Shown: positions 7,956-17,331, numbered from the stretch's first letter. The stretch is DNA of 64,000 nucleotides from Bordetella ansorpii (GCF_900078705.1 NZ_FKIF01000006.1:744001-808000), one strand, 5' to 3'. Program-made: numbers and translations. Notes: generated from the letters alone by a model not told the origin.

Positions 7956-9085
7956 ACGCGCGCTGGCATCCTCCCCTGGTCGCGGGCGCGCGCGTGCAAG
8001 CTTTGGTCGACGCCGACGCCATCGCGCACAACCTGGCGGTGATCCGCGCGCGCGCCAATGCCGCCATGCCCGCGCCGCGCATCTGGGCCACCGCCAAGGC
8101 GGACGCCTATGGACACGGCCTGGCCCTGGTCATGCCCGGCCTGAAAGAGGCCGACGGCATCGCCGTACAGCAGTTGCCCGAGGCCCATGCATGCCGCGCG
8201 GCCGGCTGGCAAGGCCCCATCCTGGTGTACGGCGGCCTGCTGTCCGAGGACGACCTGGCCCTGCTCGACCTGCCCGGCCTGCATCTGGTCATCTCTCACG
8301 AAGCGCAACTGGACTGGCTGTCCGCTGCGCCGCCCCGCCCCGATGCACCGGCCATCTGGCTGCGCTACGACGGCGACATCCGCCTGGCGGGCTTCGGCCG
8401 CGAGGCCTATCCGCGCGTATATGCACGCTGCGAGGCGCTGGCGGCGCAGCATCGCGCCGGCGCCATCGGCCACCTCAGCCATTACGCGCGCGCCGAAGAT
8501 GAGGACGGCGTGGCCGAGGCCGACGCCAGCTTCCGGCAGGCCATTGCCGGCCTGCCCGGTCCGGTCTCCACCTGCAATTCGGCGGCCCTGCTGCGCCACC
8601 CCGCGCACGTGGCGGCCACCGACTGGATCCGCCCGGGCATCGCGCTGTACGGCGTCAGCCCGCTGGCGGGCGTGGACGGCGCCGCGCTCGGATTGCGGCC
8701 GGCCATGTCGCTGACGGCCCGCCTGTTCGCGGTGCAGACGCTGCAGGCCGGCGCCAGCATCGGCTACCGCTCGGCCTTCGTGGCCGCGCACGACATGCGC
8801 GTGGGACTGGTCAGTTGCGGCTACAGCGACGGTTATCCGCGCCATGCCGGCACGGGCACGCCGGTGCTGGCGGACGGCGTGATGACGCGCGTGCTGGGCC
8901 GCGTCACCATGGACGTGATGATGATCGACCTGGACGGCGTCGACCACGCCGCGCCAGGCATGCCGGTCACGCTGTGGGGCACGCCGGAGCTGCCGGTGGA
9001 AGCCGTGGCGGCCTCGGCGGGCACCATTGCGGCGGAATTGCTGACCGGACTGACGGCGCGCGTGCCGCTCACGGCGCGCCTCTGA
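7952..9085 (+). CDS. alr: Alanine racemase
   Basis: 377 residues, PLP-dependent fold-type III racemase interconverting L- and D-alanine for peptidoglycan. AKADAYGHG at about 48-56 carries the PLP lysine (K49). The C-terminal domain has IGYRSAF (about 270), holding the expected catalytic tyrosine, and GYSDGYPRHAG, followed by GRVTMDVMMIDL. Length is normal for Alr/DadX. Position is odd: it lies between the btrW kinase and the sensor-MFS gene inside the T3SS regulatory block, with a possible BtrS-type promoter, an inverted repeat and a leader frame upstream. Whether it is the housekeeping or a second racemase cannot be told from this window. Confidence 0.93.
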   Translation: MNARWHPPLVAGARVQALVDADAIAHNLAVIRARANAAMPAPRIWATAKADAYGHGLALVMPGLKEADGIAVQQLPEAHACRAAGWQGPILVYGGLLSEDDLALLDLPGLHLVISHEAQLDWLSAAPPRPDAPAIWLRYDGDIRLAGFGREAYPRVYARCEALAAQHRAGAIGHLSHYARAEDEDGVAEADASFRQAIAGLPGPVSTCNSAALLRHPAHVAATDWIRPGIALYGVSPLAGVDGAALGLRPAMSLTARLFAVQTLQAGASIGYRSAFVAAHDMRVGLVSCGYSDGYPRHAGTGTPVLADGVMTRVLGRVTMDVMMIDLDGVDHAAPGMPVTLWGTPELPVEAVAASAGTIAAELLTGLTARVPLTARL

Positions 9086-9157
9086 GCGCCCTGCCTTGCT
9101 GAGCGCCGCGCGCATCCGCGTCGCTCTGTCTTGGCGCTGGCCGCGCACGCCGCCCAC

Positions 9158-9190
9158 GAAAAGATGCCGCGATGATCGCGGCATCTTTTC
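9158..9190. terminator. Bidirectional terminator between alr and the MFS gene
   Basis: A perfect 15-bp stem, GAAAAGATGCCGCGA paired with TCGCGGCATCTTTTC, closed by a TGA loop. The stem ends are A/T tracts on both sides, so it can stop the converging alr and 9215 transcripts. Confidence 0.88.
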
Positions 9191-9214
9191 GAAGCCGATC
9201 GACCGGGCAGCCCG

Positions 9215-11713
9215 CTAGCTCGACGCGGCAATCGCCTGCTGCCGCGCCCGCGTCGGCGCGAACAGCAGGAACAGCAGCGTGGCCACCAGGTAAATCACGC
9301 CGGTGATGGCCAGCCCCGCCCCCATGCCGGCCGCGCCGAACATGGCGCCCACCACCAGCGGGCCGGCCATCTGGCCGAGCTTGTCGGCGGCGCGCAGCAC
9401 ACTGGTGGCGCCCGCGGCGCCGTATTGCTGCACATCGGGCAAGGCCAGCATGTACGGCGCTTGCGAAGCGCCCGAGAAGCAGCTGGCCAGCGCCAGCATC
9501 AGCACCGCGCACGACGCCGCCACCAGGCCGCTGTTGAAATACAGGCCCAGCATGCCGGCGCTGCCGACCACCCCGCCGATGACGATCCAGTATTTCTTGG
9601 CGCTGGTGGAGCGGTCGACCAGGCGGCCCATCACCGGCCCCAGGTAGATCACGCACACGCCGTAGATCATCAGCACGCGGCCGATGCTGGATGCGGCGAC
9701 GCCCTCGGCCTCGAGGTACAGCGGCAGCGCGAAGGACAACAGGCCCACCTGCGCGATGGAAAACGGAATGACGCTGCCCAGCAGCAGCAGGCCGAAATCG
9801 CGCGTGCACAAAAGGCGCAGCGTTTCGGACAGCCGCGCGCTGCCCCGGGGTGCCGCGCGGCGCACGTGCGCGGCGGCCTGCGCGGCGGCGCGCTGCATGT
9901 AGGGGCGCATCAGCACCAGCACGCCGCCCAGCGGCATGACCAGCATCACGGCGCCCACGACGAACACCGCGCGGAAACCCAGTTGCTCCATCAGCATGGC
10001 GCCGACCGCGGCGCCCGACAGGTGGCCGGCGAACAGGCCGGCGATGACGCCCGTCATGTTGCGGCCGCGATACTGCGCGGGACTGCGGGTGACGACGAAG
10101 CCTTGCAGGCCCATCCAGGTCAGGCCGTAGCCCAGGCCCACCAGGCCGCGGGCCGCGGCGAACCACGGCAGGTTGGGCGCGGCGCCGCACGCCACCAGGC
10201 CCAGGAACGACACGCCCAGGCCCGCCAGCACCGGCACGTGCCAGCCCTTGCGGTCGGTCAGGCCGCCCGCCAGCAGCGCGGTCAGCAGGCCGCAGCCCAT
10301 TTCCACCGAGATCGGCAACGCCAGCATCAGGTTGGCCGGCAGGTCGAGGCCGCCCGTGGGCAGGCTGCGCGCATACAGCGGCAGGAAACCCAGCGGCAAG
10401 GCCCAGGCGAACAGGAAGCCGAACATGACGGGACGCGCGATGCGGCCCACTTCGGAGACGTCGTCGGGCCCGACGTGCACGCCGGCCGGACTGACGCCGC
10501 GCGCGGAGAAGGCGCGGTTCATCAGCAGCGACAGCAGCAGCAGCATCTCGATGGCAGCCACCAGGGCCACCGCCACCACGGTCGCGGCATCGATGACCCG
10601 GCTGCGCACGCCAGCGGCGATCACCTCGTCGGACAGGTGCATGACCAGGCTGCCGCGGATGGTGGAACTGTGGAACTGCCCGGCCAGCGGCAACACCAGC
10701 GTCAGGTCGTCGGCGGTCTCGGCCGCGCGGCCCACGCCCTTGACGGGCAGCGCGCCGTTGGCGTCGGCGCGGTTCAGCACGCGCCCGTCCTGCACCAGGT
10801 CGATGGTGCTGATGGCCGGGAAAGTGCCGGCCAGGCGAGCGAATTGCTTTTCGATGCCGCGCATGCGGTCCAGCGGAATGCCGTAACCGATGACGCGGTT
10901 CAGGTCGCGCTGCAAGCCTTCGGACAATGCCAGGATGTTGCCGCGCGCCACTTCCAGCGAGGCATTGCGGAAGGTGGTGATGGTGTAGCCGGCATAGACG
11001 CCCTGCGCCACCATGAGCGCCGCCAGCGGCACCAGGAAGCGCGCGCGGCCGCCGGTGGCCAGGGTGGTCAGGGGAATGGCGTACTTGAACGCGGCGGCCA
11101 GCCCCAGGCCCACGGCCAGGGTGACCAGCAGCAGCACCTTGATGTTGTCCAGCAGCAACGTACGGCCCAGGGCCACGTCGCGCGTGACCGCCAGCATGAC
11201 GGCGCCCACGACCTGCCCCGCGCTGTCGGCCAGCGGCGCGGCCACGGTGACCAGGTCGCCGTCATGAGCCACCAGCGCGCCGCTGGCGCGCCGCGTGACG
11301 CCATCCGGCAACGGCATGCCCGGCGGCGTGCTCAGCGCGCGCGACAGCAGTTCAGCGGATTCGACGGCGGCGCCATGGGCCGCCACCGGACGGCCATCCG
11401 CCACGACGACCACGGCGCCCTGCACGTCGCGCGCCGCGTTGGCGCTGTCGCGCAGCAGGTTGGTCAATCCGAAGTATTGGCCCAGGGGCTTGCCCAGGCG
11501 CAGGCCGTTCTCGATGTTGCCCGCCACCTGGCGGGTGGCGACTTCGACCCGGTCGGCGGTGGTGTCGGCCACCAGGCGGTTAAGAGCCGACAGGCTCAGC
11601 GCGCCTATGAGGGCCTGTGCCAACAGAAGCACGGCCAGGCACGCCAGTGTGACTTCCAGAACGGGACGGCGCCGCAGCCCTTCCAGCACCATCTGCATCG
11701 GTTCGTTACGCAT
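9215..11713 (-). CDS. Sensor-like double periplasmic domain fused to an MFS transporter
   Basis: About 832 residues from the ATG at 11713 (a GTG at 11740 adds nine). First part: a membrane segment near residues 20-45, a periplasmic domain of about 130 residues, two membrane segments (VLLLVTLAVGLGLAAAF, then LVPLAALMVAQGVYAGYTI), a second periplasmic domain and another membrane segment at about 380-400. From about 425 to the end it is a 12-helix major facilitator transporter with the motif GGLTDRKGW. The periplasmic parts look like Cache-type sensor domains, although I see this only from topology. It lies convergent with alr and divergent from the phosphatase gene. The substrate is unknown; a sensing role for the partner switch is possible. 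Confidence 0.75.
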   Translation of the reverse strand: MRNEPMQMVLEGLRRRPVLEVTLACLAVLLLAQALIGALSLSALNRLVADTTADRVEVATRQVAGNIENGLRLGKPLGQYFGLTNLLRDSANAARDVQGAVVVVADGRPVAAHGAAVESAELLSRALSTPPGMPLPDGVTRRASGALVAHDGDLVTVAAPLADSAGQVVGAVMLAVTRDVALGRTLLLDNIKVLLLVTLAVGLGLAAAFKYAIPLTTLATGGRARFLVPLAALMVAQGVYAGYTITTFRNASLEVARGNILALSEGLQRDLNRVIGYGIPLDRMRGIEKQFARLAGTFPAISTIDLVQDGRVLNRADANGALPVKGVGRAAETADDLTLVLPLAGQFHSSTIRGSLVMHLSDEVIAAGVRSRVIDAATVVAVALVAAIEMLLLLSLLMNRAFSARGVSPAGVHVGPDDVSEVGRIARPVMFGFLFAWALPLGFLPLYARSLPTGGLDLPANLMLALPISVEMGCGLLTALLAGGLTDRKGWHVPVLAGLGVSFLGLVACGAAPNLPWFAAARGLVGLGYGLTWMGLQGFVVTRSPAQYRGRNMTGVIAGLFAGHLSGAAVGAMLMEQLGFRAVFVVGAVMLVMPLGGVLVLMRPYMQRAAAQAAAHVRRAAPRGSARLSETLRLLCTRDFGLLLLGSVIPFSIAQVGLLSFALPLYLEAEGVAASSIGRVLMIYGVCVIYLGPVMGRLVDRSTSAKKYWIVIGGVVGSAGMLGLYFNSGLVAASCAVLMLALASCFSGASQAPYMLALPDVQQYGAAGATSVLRAADKLGQMAGPLVVGAMFGAAGMGAGLAITGVIYLVATLLFLLFAPTRARQQAIAASS

Positions 11714-11854
11714 GTTCGGATCAAGACCGCAAGAATTCACACGGGAGCGTAGCCGACATTTTACAATTGATGTAATTTGCTTCCATTTTGCGAACCGATC
11801 CGCAGGCTGGCCGCGGCGATTCGCGACAACTGCGCAACACTTCCCCCATTTCCC

Positions 11855-13858
11855 ATGTTCACGCGCTCCCTACGCGGCAAGATCTTCCTGCTCGTCGTTG
11901 CGATCCTCCTGGTGCTGGCCACCTTCGTCAGGCTGGTCACCCAGCGGGACGTCACCAGCACGGTCGAGGCGGGCGAGCAGCACGCCGTGGACAACGTCCT
12001 GAACCTGGTGCTGCGCGATACCGACGCCCGCTGGAGCGCGCTGCTGGACGACAAGATCAGCACGGTGCGCACGGGCCGCCGCCAGCTGGTGCAGGTGGGC
12101 AACACCATTTCCACGGTGCTGGCCGGCTACGCCGACATGGCCGACCGCGGCGTGATGACTCCGGGCGCCGCCAAGGGCATGGCGCGCGCCTGGATCAACC
12201 GCCTGAAGCTGGACGACCGCCGCTACGCCTTCGTGTACGACGCCAGTTTCTCGGTGCTGGCGGCCGGCAACATGGCCATGACCGACCTCGACCTGTCGCC
12301 CGCGCGCGACATCAAGGGCCGCCAACTGGCCCAGGCCCTGTATGAAGAAAGCCGCCGCACCGGCTACGGCTTCGCCATCTACCGCTGGCCCCTGCCCGGC
12401 GCCACCGGCGAGCCCGAAACCCGCTACGCCTACTTCGGCTATTTCCGCCAATGGGACTGGGTGTTCGCGGTCACCGACAGCGCCCAGGACATCATCGAAC
12501 AGGTGCAGGGCCGCCGGGCGCAGATGGAGACGGCGATGCGCAGCACGCTGTCGCAATTGACGCTGGCGCACTCCGGTTTCGTGTTCATCGTGAACGACAA
12601 CGGCCGGATGGTCGTGCCGCCGCCCGCCCACCAGACCGCCCTGCTGGAAGCCGTGGGCGATACGTCCAGGCAGCCGCTGCGCGAGCTGCTGGCCAAGGCG
12701 AACAAGTCGCAGCCGCAGACCCTGCGCGTCATCAACGGCAAGGATCCCTGGCAGATCAAGGCGGTGCACAACAAGCCGCTGGGCTGGACGGTCGTGGCGG
12801 CGGTGCCCGAAAGCGACCTCACCGCGCCCGCCAAGCAACTGATGAACCGCCTGGCCATCCTCTTCGCCATCACGCTGCTGCTGGCCCTGGTGGCCGCCTG
12901 GCTGATCGCCACCCGCATCGCGCGCCCGCTGGACAAGCTCACGCAGTACGCGCGCCAGTTGCCCGAGCAGGACCTGACCGTCGATGCGCCGGTGCCCGCG
13001 CACATCGCCGCGCTGCCGCAGCACCACCGCGACGAGGTCGGCCGCCTGGCCACCTCGTTCCTGTTCATGCAACGCAAGCTCACCGAGAACGTGCAGCGCC
13101 TGATGCAGGAAACCTCCACGCGCGAGCGCTTCGAAAGCGAACTCAACATCGCGCGCGCCATCCAGCTGGGCCTGCTGCCCGTGCCGCTGGGCTCGGACGT
13201 GCGCGCCCACGTCGACCTGCATGCCACGATGCTGCCCGCCAAGCAGGTGGGCGGCGACCTGTACGACTACTTCATGATGCCAGACGGCAGGCTGTGCCTG
13301 GCCATTGGCGACGTGTCCGACAAGGGGGTGCCGGCGGCGCTGTTCATGGCCGTGACGCGCACGCTGATCCGCGCCACCGCCGAGGACGAGACCGATCCCG
13401 CGCAGATCATGCAGAAGATCAACAACCGGCTGTCCGAGAACAATCCGAACATGATGTTCGTGACGCTGCTGCTGGGCGTGCTGGACCTGCTCACCGGCGA
13501 ACTGGCCTGGGCCAACGCCGGCCATCTCAAGCCCATCGTCATCGGCGCCGACGGCGCGCTGCGCACGCTCGAAGGCCGCAGCGGTCCGGCGTGCGGCGTG
13601 CAGGAAGACCTGGTCTATCAGCCCCTGCACGCGCGCCTGGCGCCGGGCGAGGTGCTGGTCGGCTACACCGACGGCGTCACCGAGGCGGTCAACCGCCAGA
13701 ACCAACAATACGGCGATCCCCGCATGCTCAGCGTGCTGGCCTCGCCTCCTTCCAGCGCCACCGCCATCGGCCAGCGCCTGCTCGAAGACGTGCAGGCATT
13801 CGCGGCGGGCGCCGAACAATCCGATGACATCACGTTGATCGTGGTCCGACGCGCATGA
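11855..13858 (+). CDS. btrU: Membrane PP2C-type phosphatase BtrU
   Basis: 667 residues from MFTRSLRGKIF. A membrane helix at about 9-28 is followed by a periplasmic Cache-type domain to about residue 325 (RYAYFGYFRQWDWVFAVTD; SGFVFIVNDNGRMVVPP), a second helix (LAILFAITLLLALVAAWLI), a HAMP linker, and a C-terminal SpoIIE/PP2C domain with KQVGGDLYDYFMMPDGRLCL, IGDVSDKGVPAALFMA and GYTDGVTEAV, which hold the metal-binding Asp residues. RsbU-like phosphatases dephosphorylate the STAS antagonist, here BtrV. The stop overlaps the next start as ATGA, so the phosphatase and the binding protein downstream are likely made together. Confidence 0.88.
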   Translation: MFTRSLRGKIFLLVVAILLVLATFVRLVTQRDVTSTVEAGEQHAVDNVLNLVLRDTDARWSALLDDKISTVRTGRRQLVQVGNTISTVLAGYADMADRGVMTPGAAKGMARAWINRLKLDDRRYAFVYDASFSVLAAGNMAMTDLDLSPARDIKGRQLAQALYEESRRTGYGFAIYRWPLPGATGEPETRYAYFGYFRQWDWVFAVTDSAQDIIEQVQGRRAQMETAMRSTLSQLTLAHSGFVFIVNDNGRMVVPPPAHQTALLEAVGDTSRQPLRELLAKANKSQPQTLRVINGKDPWQIKAVHNKPLGWTVVAAVPESDLTAPAKQLMNRLAILFAITLLLALVAAWLIATRIARPLDKLTQYARQLPEQDLTVDAPVPAHIAALPQHHRDEVGRLATSFLFMQRKLTENVQRLMQETSTRERFESELNIARAIQLGLLPVPLGSDVRAHVDLHATMLPAKQVGGDLYDYFMMPDGRLCLAIGDVSDKGVPAALFMAVTRTLIRATAEDETDPAQIMQKINNRLSENNPNMMFVTLLLGVLDLLTGELAWANAGHLKPIVIGADGALRTLEGRSGPACGVQEDLVYQPLHARLAPGEVLVGYTDGVTEAVNRQNQQYGDPRMLSVLASPPSSATAIGQRLLEDVQAFAAGAEQSDDITLIVVRRA

Positions 13859-15033
13859 CCAAACTGCTCTCCTCCCTGTTCCTGTCGCTTGCCCTGCTGG
13901 CCCCGGCCGCGCAGGCCCAGCAAGATGCCGCGGCCACCGCGCCCGCGGCGGCCGACGTCTTCCCGGCCACGCCCAAGGCCAAGCCCGGCGGCGGCAAGTG
14001 GCGCCTGGGCTACTTCGAAAGCGGCGACTACAGCGAATACCCGCGCACGCTGCGCGTCATCGTGGCCGGCCTGCAACAGTTGGGCTGGCTCAGCGTGCCC
14101 GCCATCCCCGATGGCCTGAACGGCCGCCAGATGTGGAGCTTCCTGGCCCAGAACGCCAAGAGCGACACGCTGCAGTTCGTCGAGGATGCCTGGTGGCAAC
14201 CGGGCAACTTCGACGCCGCCCGCCGCCCGGCCGTGCGCCAGGCCATCACCGACCGGCTGGCCAAACGCCACGACATCGACCTGATCATCGCCATGGGCAC
14301 GCTGGCCGGCCAGGACATGGCGATGCTGGGCGCCCCCGTGGCCACGGTGGTGGCGTCGACCAGCGACGCCGTCGGCGCGCGCATCGTGAAAAGCGTGGAA
14401 GACAGCGGCCTGGACAATCTGCACGCCCGCGTGCAGCCCGAACGCTACCAGCGCCAGGTGCGCCTGTTCCACGAAATCGTGCCGTTCAAGACGCTGGGCC
14501 TGGTGTATGAAGACAGCCCCGAAGGCCGCACCTATGCCGCCGTGCCGGCCGTCGAACAGGTTGCCAAGGAACTGGGCTTCCAGGTGAAATCGTGCAACGC
14601 GGCCTCCAACGGCATTGCGGTGGAGGAGGCCACGCGCAACGCGGTGGACTGCTACCGCAAGCTCAGCAACCAGGTGGACGCGATGTACGTCACGGTGCAC
14701 CGCGGCATCACGCCCCAGTCCGTGGGGCAAGTGGCCGAGGTGCTGCGCACGGCGCAGGTGCCCAGCTTCGCCATGCTGGGTTCGGAACAGGTGCGCGACG
14801 GCCTGCTGATGAGCCTGGCGCAGGCCGACTACTCGTACGTGGGCCTGTTCCATGCCGAGACCATCGCCCGTATCTTCAATGGCGCCAAGCCGCGCCAGCT
14901 CAGCCAGATCTGGATCGATCCGGCCAAGATCGCGCTGAACCTGGACACGGCGCGCGGCATCGGCTTCGACCCCCCGGTGGACATCCTGCTGGCGGCGGAC
15001 GAAGTGTACGAGGGCAGGAAAGCGGCGCAATAG
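13855..15033 (+). CDS. Periplasmic ABC-type substrate-binding protein, possible BtrU partner
   Basis: 392 residues with a signal peptide (LFLSLALLAPAAQAQ). The body resembles the ABC_sub_bind family (PF04392): a basic cleft fold with segments DLIIAMGTLAGQDMA, FKTLGLVYEDSPEGRTYAAV and APSF-like VPSFAMLGSEQV. No permease or ATPase gene is adjacent, and the gene overlaps btrU by four bases, so it probably acts as a ligand-binding subunit for the BtrU periplasmic sensor rather than for transport. That role is inferred. It ends before a strong hairpin. Confidence 0.78.
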   Translation: MTKLLSSLFLSLALLAPAAQAQQDAAATAPAAADVFPATPKAKPGGGKWRLGYFESGDYSEYPRTLRVIVAGLQQLGWLSVPAIPDGLNGRQMWSFLAQNAKSDTLQFVEDAWWQPGNFDAARRPAVRQAITDRLAKRHDIDLIIAMGTLAGQDMAMLGAPVATVVASTSDAVGARIVKSVEDSGLDNLHARVQPERYQRQVRLFHEIVPFKTLGLVYEDSPEGRTYAAVPAVEQVAKELGFQVKSCNAASNGIAVEEATRNAVDCYRKLSNQVDAMYVTVHRGITPQSVGQVAEVLRTAQVPSFAMLGSEQVRDGLLMSLAQADYSYVGLFHAETIARIFNGAKPRQLSQIWIDPAKIALNLDTARGIGFDPPVDILLAADEVYEGRKAAQ

Positions 15034-15056
15034 GCCCCCGCGGCTCGAATGGATGC

Positions 15057-15088
15057 AAGGGCCGCATGCCGCCAGGGATGCGGCCCTT
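15057..15088. terminator. Bidirectional terminator
   Basis: AAGGGCCGCAT (15057-15067) pairs perfectly with ATGCGGCCCTT (15078-15088) over a 10-base loop; the plus-strand side continues CTGGTTT. It separates the binding-protein gene from the convergent GCS2-family gene. Confidence 0.75.
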
Positions 15089-15094
15089 CTGGTT

Positions 15095-16576
15095 TCAGTC
15101 GAGCACTTCGCGGCGCGCACTGACGCATGCCAGTTTCTCGGCCCGGCTGCCCGGCGCGGCATTCCACAGTTCCAGCAACCGATCCGCCCCCGTGCGGCGG
15201 GTCCGCAGCACGTGATCGGCATAACCCAGCCAACGGCGCTCGCCCTCGGGCAGCCCGGCGCGGGCCACGTCCAGCACGTCGCGCGCCAGGGCATGCACCG
15301 TGTCGTCATCCAGCGCTTCCCGCATGGCCACGCCGCGCATGCCGCGCAGGCGCAGCCATCCCCAGTCGCGCCACAGCCGCTCGGCCTCGTCCAGGTTGCG
15401 CATCAATCCGAACTGCACCGCCGACGGCGACAGCGGCGCGGTCGAGGCCACGCCGATGCCGGCTTCATCCCGCAACTGGGCGTCGGCGAACACCGCGCCG
15501 CAGGCCCGCCCCTCGATGTAGCCATCGGCGCCGTGGCGGCCATGCAGATCCTCGATACCGCCAGGCCGCGTCCAGGCCGCGAGCAATTCGTCCAGCGGCA
15601 CGGGCCCGGCCAGGCGATAGCGCCAGCGCGCGTCCAGGAAATGCGCGAACTGCGAATATTCGAAATAGCCGCTATGAGGACGCAGCATCACAAACTCGCC
15701 GGTCTCCGCGTGCCGGCCCGGCCATTGCGCGGACTCCAGGAAGCGGCGCAATGACGGATTGCCGGCCAGATAGACCGATGCCGCCGACTTGTAGCCCTGG
15801 CTGGGCACCACCGACAAGGCGCGGCTGGCGGTAGGGCCGCCGAACATCCAGCGGAAATAATCGCCCAGGTCGTCGAAGGGCCGTTCCGGCAACCGCTGCA
15901 GCCAGTGGTCGCCGGCAAAGCGGGCATGGCGGAACACGCGGTCCCACAGCGTCAGCCGGTTCTCTTTCAGGCCCGTTGCGCGGCCCGCCTGCAACGGACT
16001 GTTTGCGAACAGCGCGATACAAGCCGGCGCCAGGGCCAACACGGCATTGAGCGCGCGCGCGGCCTGCCCGATGCCGACCGAGGTGCACGGGCCGTTCTGC
16101 GCCTTGGCGTCGATGCCGGCGCGGTGCAACCAGCCGCGATGGCCGACCAGTTCGCGGTAGATGGGACGATCGGCGCGCACGGCGTCATACCAGTCCGGGT
16201 CCAGGCTGCAATCGGGATGTTCCGACACGTTGAGCAGCATGGCGTCTTCGCACGCCAGCGCCTGCCGGGCGTCGCGCAGCTCTTGCGCCACTTTCTCGCC
16301 CAAGCGGTCCAGGCCGCCCACGCCCCCCTGTACCGGAGAGAAGGCCGTTTCCAGCAGGTTGTAGCCGTTGTCGACGCCGCTGTCGCCGTCCGGCCCCGAG
16401 ACGCCGCCCGCCCGTTTTCCCAGGGGATAGACCGCGGCATCCTCGCCGCGCGCCCGCTTGATGCTGGCCAACGCCTCGAAGTACCCCCCGACCGGATGGC
16501 TGCGGCCGCTGCCTCGGCGGGCCACGGCCATCTCCATTTCCAGGCCCAGCTTGCTGCCCGCCTCGATTGCGCTCAC
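15095..16576 (-). CDS. Glutamate-cysteine ligase (GCS2) family protein
   Basis: 493 residues from a GTG at 16576 that has a good AAGGAG ribosome binding site nine bases upstream; the frame remains open to 16666. LGLEMEMAVARRGSGRSHPV near the N-terminus, GYNLLETAFSPV (about 105) and ALAPACIALFANSPLQAGRATGL (split over residues about 215-240) match the pattern of the GCS2/YbdK carboxylate-amine ligase family: an E-x-E start, an E-T-A strand and a late L-x-A-N-S-P motif. These enzymes form gamma-glutamyl amide bonds. The true substrate is unknown. It faces the btrU transcript and is divergent from bspR/btrA. Confidence 0.72.
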   Translation of the reverse strand: MSAIEAGSKLGLEMEMAVARRGSGRSHPVGGYFEALASIKRARGEDAAVYPLGKRAGGVSGPDGDSGVDNGYNLLETAFSPVQGGVGGLDRLGEKVAQELRDARQALACEDAMLLNVSEHPDCSLDPDWYDAVRADRPIYRELVGHRGWLHRAGIDAKAQNGPCTSVGIGQAARALNAVLALAPACIALFANSPLQAGRATGLKENRLTLWDRVFRHARFAGDHWLQRLPERPFDDLGDYFRWMFGGPTASRALSVVPSQGYKSAASVYLAGNPSLRRFLESAQWPGRHAETGEFVMLRPHSGYFEYSQFAHFLDARWRYRLAGPVPLDELLAAWTRPGGIEDLHGRHGADGYIEGRACGAVFADAQLRDEAGIGVASTAPLSPSAVQFGLMRNLDEAERLWRDWGWLRLRGMRGVAMREALDDDTVHALARDVLDVARAGLPEGERRWLGYADHVLRTRRTGADRLLELWNAAPGSRAEKLACVSARREVLD

Positions 16577-16658
16577 GATTGCCTGCTCCTTGCTCCAGCC
16601 TGACCCGAGGCCGGATGATCTAATATGCGAAACGATCTCCGCGGCCGGCGAAATTCCG

Positions 16659-16684
16659 GGAACCAATCCGTTCCCGATGTTACG
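16659..16684 (+). promoter_or_regulatory. BtrS-type promoter of bspR/btrA
   Basis: GGAACC at 16659-16664, 14 bases, GTTACG at 16679-16684. Same boxes and spacing as the elements before bopN and the bsp22 genes. The transcript would start near 16691, about 55 bases before the bspR/btrA ATG. Confidence 0.68.
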
Positions 16685-16746
16685 TACCTGGACAAGCGCT
16701 CTACCAAGCGCAGATTTCCATCAAGGCCGCAGGACACAACTGCCGC

Positions 16747-17331
16747 ATGACAATCGATTCCGTTTCCCGTCCAGTACCCGGCTCTCCGCCGCTCGACGCC
16801 TTCACACAGGCGGCCCAGGGCGGCGGCGACGTCTTCATCTCCGTCGCCGGCGAGCAACTGCGGGTGCTGGGCACGGGCGCCACGCCCGGCGGCCGCAGCG
16901 TGGCCTGGGTCGCGCCGGACGTGGACACGTCCTCGATGTTCTCCCAGGCGCTGGCCAACACCTACGGCAACGGCATCGCCAGCGCGGTCTCCCGGGAACT
17001 GGGCCTTGCGGCCAGCCCCGGCAGGCCCCTGTCCTCGCGCACCATCGAGCAGGCCGTCGACATGGCGCAGACCTCGCGCCATGCCCTCGATGGCGTCGAC
17101 TTCGCCACCCGCCTGGCCTGTTCCGCCAGCACCGGTTCGTCCGTCTTCATGGCGGCCTGCACCCAGGCCGGCATCGATCCCGCGTCGCTGGACGCCCAGC
17201 AGCGCCATGGCCTGGACGCGGACATGCAGCAACGCTTCGACCAGGCGGCCGCTGCCGGCCAAAGTCCGGTTTCGCTGGACACCGCCCGTGCCTGGCTGAG
17301 CCAGCTTCTGGGCGCCGCCGCACCCCGCTGA
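16747..17331 (+). CDS. btrA: BspR/BtrA-like T3SS regulator (anti-sigma)
   Basis: 194 residues starting MTIDSVSRPVPGSPP. No signal peptide, membrane segment or recognised domain; rich in Ala, Ser, Gln and Gly. In Bordetella bronchiseptica the gene next to btrS encodes BspR (also called BtrA), a secreted protein of about this size that binds BtrS and holds back T3SS transcription until secretion exports it. Position, length and a BtrS-type promoter directly upstream fit that protein, so a negative feedback loop on BtrS is expected. The identification rests on context and length more than on a motif. Confidence 0.72.
   Translation: MTIDSVSRPVPGSPPLDAFTQAAQGGGDVFISVAGEQLRVLGTGATPGGRSVAWVAPDVDTSSMFSQALANTYGNGIASAVSRELGLAASPGRPLSSRTIEQAVDMAQTSRHALDGVDFATRLACSASTGSSVFMAACTQAGIDPASLDAQQRHGLDADMQQRFDQAAAAGQSPVSLDTARAWLSQLLGAAAPR

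Noticed and set aside
9425-11752. A 775-codon open frame on the plus strand opposite the sensor-MFS gene, and similar long antisense frames across the window
   Set aside because: High G+C keeps antisense frames open. The translations are rich in Gln, His and Arg without domains, while the opposite strand gives clear protein families.
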